A DNA stretch of 64,000 nt from Bowmanella dokdonensis (GTDB lineage: Bacteria; Pseudomonadota; Gammaproteobacteria; Enterobacterales; Alteromonadaceae). The stretch spans positions 186,001 through 250,000 of the forward strand of contig NZ_JAFKCV010000004.1 in assembly GCF_017254865.1 (NCBI RefSeq). The letters run 5' to 3'. The notes under the pieces are model-generated. The model had not been told where the DNA came from. It saw only the letters and a program-made list of their open reading frames with translations, and made no database searches. The first letter of the stretch is position 1. Each line of letters begins with the position of its first letter. The position numbers were made by a program, and so were the translations under genes. Positions 62,607-64,000 of the stretch are shown one piece after another.

Positions 62607-63408
62607 AACGGATACTGACCATGCCGAGCGCTTCCACATTGCTCGCGACGATTGGGCTGTTGGCAATACTGCTACTATAACGGTTGAGACCCATTCCCAG
62701 GTCCAACAGCCAGTGCTCATTCAGAGGATAAAGGGCCGACAGGCCCAGGTGCAGCATATGGGCTGATCTGCCATGGTAAACGGGCCGGCGGGCAGTCGCC
62801 TCGGTGGGTAAAATGCCGAAGTAGTAATCCACCAGTTCGCCGCTGTAAAGGTGCAGACCTGCGGTCAGTTGTAAGTCCCAGTTTCGTAGTTGGGCCAGAT
62901 AACTGTAATAACCCTGGAAAAGATAGCTGCTGTAGCGTTGGCTGATATCGTTGCCCAGTTCCAGGGACAGGTGGTGGGGGCCTCGGAAATGCTGCACCCG
63001 CAAGCCCAGGCTGCTGTCGCTGCCGCGGGTGCGGATACCTTTCAGCTCCGGCACTATCGTGTCGCCATGGTAACTGTAGCCGGATTCGCTGATGCGGTTC
63101 ATATGAGAGCTCAGCACCACATCGGTCTGCCAGACTTCGTCAGCGTAAATCCGGTAACCGACCAGGGCGGAATCAAACAGGCCTGTGACCCGCCGCCGGA
63201 CGGTTTCGAGGAAAAAATTCCGATACTTCAGATCGATCTGTAAGGTGACAATAACCGGATAGGCGTCATTGCCCTTTGCACCTGCCAGCAGGGACTTTTC
63301 ATCCCAGACTGCCAGTCCGGGTGAGATCTGCCACTGGAAATCCTCGTCGGCCTGCACCGGCGCAACCAGCACTATCAGCAAAAGTAGAAAGATCCGGCCG
63401 ATTCTCAT
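62596..63408 (-). CDS. MipA/OmpV-family outer-membrane protein
   Basis: A 270-residue exported barrel protein (signal peptide ending PVQADE) with MipA/OmpV features: SPGLAVWDEKSLL near the start, then GLRVQHFRGPHHLSLELGND and ends SIRYVF. First gene of the operon mipA-DUF3019-rstA-like-rstB-like. The upstream region holds the MITE-end fragment at 63433 and, 165 bases away, the sRNA candidate terminator; leader regulation is possible. Confidence 0.85.
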   Translation of the reverse strand: MRIGRIFLLLLIVLVAPVQADEDFQWQISPGLAVWDEKSLLAGAKGNDAYPVIVTLQIDLKYRNFFLETVRRRVTGLFDSALVGYRIYADEVWQTDVVLSSHMNRISESGYSYHGDTIVPELKGIRTRGSDSSLGLRVQHFRGPHHLSLELGNDISQRYSSYLFQGYYSYLAQLRNWDLQLTAGLHLYSGELVDYYFGILPTEATARRPVYHGRSAHMLHLGLSALYPLNEHWLLDLGMGLNRYSSSIANSPIVASNVEALGMVSIRYVF

Positions 63409-63432
63409 CCGTGGAAAATCCAACAAGGGAAG

Positions 63433-63449
63433 TAATCCGGTTGGTATAA
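63433..63449 (-). repeat. 17-base fragment of the MITE terminal repeat
   Basis: On the minus strand TTATACCAACCGGATTA is identical to 18281-18297 and sits 25-40 bases before the mipA start. Only this tip remains. It is short enough that chance or a promoter coincidence is possible. Confidence 0.35.
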
Positions 63450-63572
63450 AACTAAAAAAGGTGGCCGCATCTTACCAGAGTGATGGCAGGGCGCGAGGGA
63501 CAAACAGGGCAAAATTGTAGGGAAATTGTAAAGTCGGGTGTCTGCAGCATGGTTTGGGCAGGCATCAGCGCA

Positions 63573-63656
63573 AAAAAATGAAAAACCCGGGCGGGCCATG
63601 GAGAGCCCACCCGGTAAATGCCCCAAGAAAGACCAGTAGACTTGGGTAAGTAGTGC
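63573..63656 (-). ncRNA. Candidate Fur-regulated small RNA
   Basis: Minus-strand transcript predicted from a promoter with -35 TTGATA (63691-63686), 17-base spacer, -10 TATTCT (63668-63663), start near 63656, ending at an intrinsic terminator at 63573. The RNA would be about 80 nt and has two hairpins: CCCAAG/CTTGGG with a 13-base loop and CGGGTGGGC/GCCCGCCCG followed by TTTTTCATTTTTTT. A Fur box covers the promoter. No similarity to RyhB or PrrF core sequence was noticed. It could instead be a leader with attenuator for the mipA operon (next start at 63408). Confidence 0.55.
63574..63613 (-). terminator. Strong intrinsic terminator
   Basis: A 10-bp stem with one G-U pair, CCGGGTGGGC / GCCCGCCCGG, loop TCTCCATG, followed on the minus strand by TTTTTCATTTTTTT. 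In the plus direction it lacks a T tract, so it acts on minus-strand transcripts only. Confidence 0.8.
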
Positions 63657-63670
63657 AGGATTAGAATACG

Positions 63671-63689
63671 GTTAATGATAACGATTATC
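63671..63689. promoter_or_regulatory. Fur box
   Basis: GTTAATGATAACGATTATC matches the 19-base Fur consensus GATAATGATAATCATTATC at 16 positions. It lies between the two divergent promoters: over the minus-strand -35/-10 spacer and about 25 bases upstream of a TATACT -10 for fumC. Iron-dependent repression of both directions is expected. Confidence 0.8.
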
Positions 63690-63710
63690 AATAACTATTT
63701 TAAACTTTTC

Positions 63711-63716
63711 TATACT
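63711..63716 (+). promoter_or_regulatory. Probable -10 of the fumC promoter
   Basis: TATACT, 88 bases before the fumC ATG, just downstream of the Fur box. No good -35 is seen at the usual spacing, so activation or a Fur-exclusion model is possible. Confidence 0.45.
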
Positions 63717-63803
63717 GAAGCAGAATAGCGTCGCCATTACCGCTCAAAGAATCGCTTAGAAACGGAAACACCGTTGCAGCAGTTTCAAATCACAGGAGGG
63801 AAG

Positions 63804-64000
63804 ATGATACAGCCAAGTTCGAACACCAGGAGTGAGAAGGACAGTATGGGTGAGCTGCAGGTGCCTGCCGATGCTCTGTATGGTGCCCAGACACAGCGCG
63901 CCATAGAGAACTTTCAGATCAGCGGCCAGGGTATGCCGGATAATTTTATCCGCGCCCTGCTGCGTATCAAGCAGGCAGCGGCGCGGGCCAATCATAAGCT
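63804..64000 (+). CDS. fumC: Class II fumarase, N-terminal part
   Basis: Sixty-five codons are visible before the edge. [20 protein letters not shown] and [16 protein letters not shown] are the N-terminal hallmarks of iron-independent class II fumarase, which interconverts fumarate and malate. AGGAGGG precedes the ATG. Iron-sparing fumarases are repressed by Fur in other proteobacteria, consistent with the Fur box upstream. Partial at the right edge; argininosuccinate/aspartase family members share the fold but differ at this motif. Confidence 0.85.
   Translation, partial: MIQPSSNTRSEKDSMGELQVPADALYGAQTQRAIENFQISGQGMPDNFIRALLRIKQAAARANHK

Overview
The window looks like chromosome from a marine or aquatic gammaproteobacterium, probably in the Alteromonadales. 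The reasons are the many TonB receptors and c-di-GMP proteins, a carboxynorspermidine pathway, a MipA/DUF3019/RstA-RstB-like cluster, ferrochelatase and class II fumarase. Placement is by family content only. Most genes are GC-rich; about 13.8-15.3 kb is visibly AT-rich and looks acquired. No rRNA, tRNA or CRISPR array was seen.

Left part (0-13 kb): the tail of an unknown gene, a flavodoxin-like reductase, an Arr rifamycin ADP-ribosyltransferase followed by two tightly coupled small ORFs, an S9 peptidase, a thioredoxin-like lipoprotein, and then a tight four-gene unit (5.5-13.1 kb). That unit encodes a TPR plus beta-barrel outer-membrane protein, a FecR-domain protein, a 950-residue Ig/cadherin-like surface protein and a CHASE2 adenylate cyclase. 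It reads as a surface-protein/sensing system and is the best candidate for a new system. From 13.1 to 15.6 kb two inverted 107-bp palindromic repeats enclose an IS3 remnant, a tandem 15-bp repeat, a secreted protein of unknown function and a small membrane protein.

Middle (15.6-45.2 kb): an HD-GYP phosphodiesterase, a DUF4097 protein, a complete MITE-like element, DUF1203, an Ada-type activator/alkyltransferase coupled to a 2OG-Fe(II) oxygenase, a porin/phosphate-binding-like/GGDEF-EAL operon, norspermidine synthesis (carboxynorspermidine dehydrogenase and decarboxylase), an XRE regulator with a four-TM protein divergent from a LiaF-like protein, a MATE pump, an AGE epimerase, an AbgT transporter remnant, hemH, a second GGDEF-EAL protein, and a large phosphorelay block: stand-alone REC, REC-HK-REC-Hpt, REC-GGDEF, and a 2211-residue kinase-like/ATPase/GAF/HK/REC/REC/Hpt protein.

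Right part (45.2-64 kb): two TonB receptors, a HAD phosphatase, membrane proteins, a glutathione transferase, a diguanylate cyclase, a periplasmic binding protein, a cyclophilin, several small genes, three decayed loci (an outer-membrane protein carrying a MITE fragment, a twice-frameshifted RcsF-like lipoprotein, and the AbgT tail noted above), the mipA/DUF3019/rstAB-like operon, and the start of fumC. A strong Fur box lies between fumC and a divergent promoter that leads within about 80 nt to a perfect-looking intrinsic terminator, which is good evidence for an iron-regulated small RNA.
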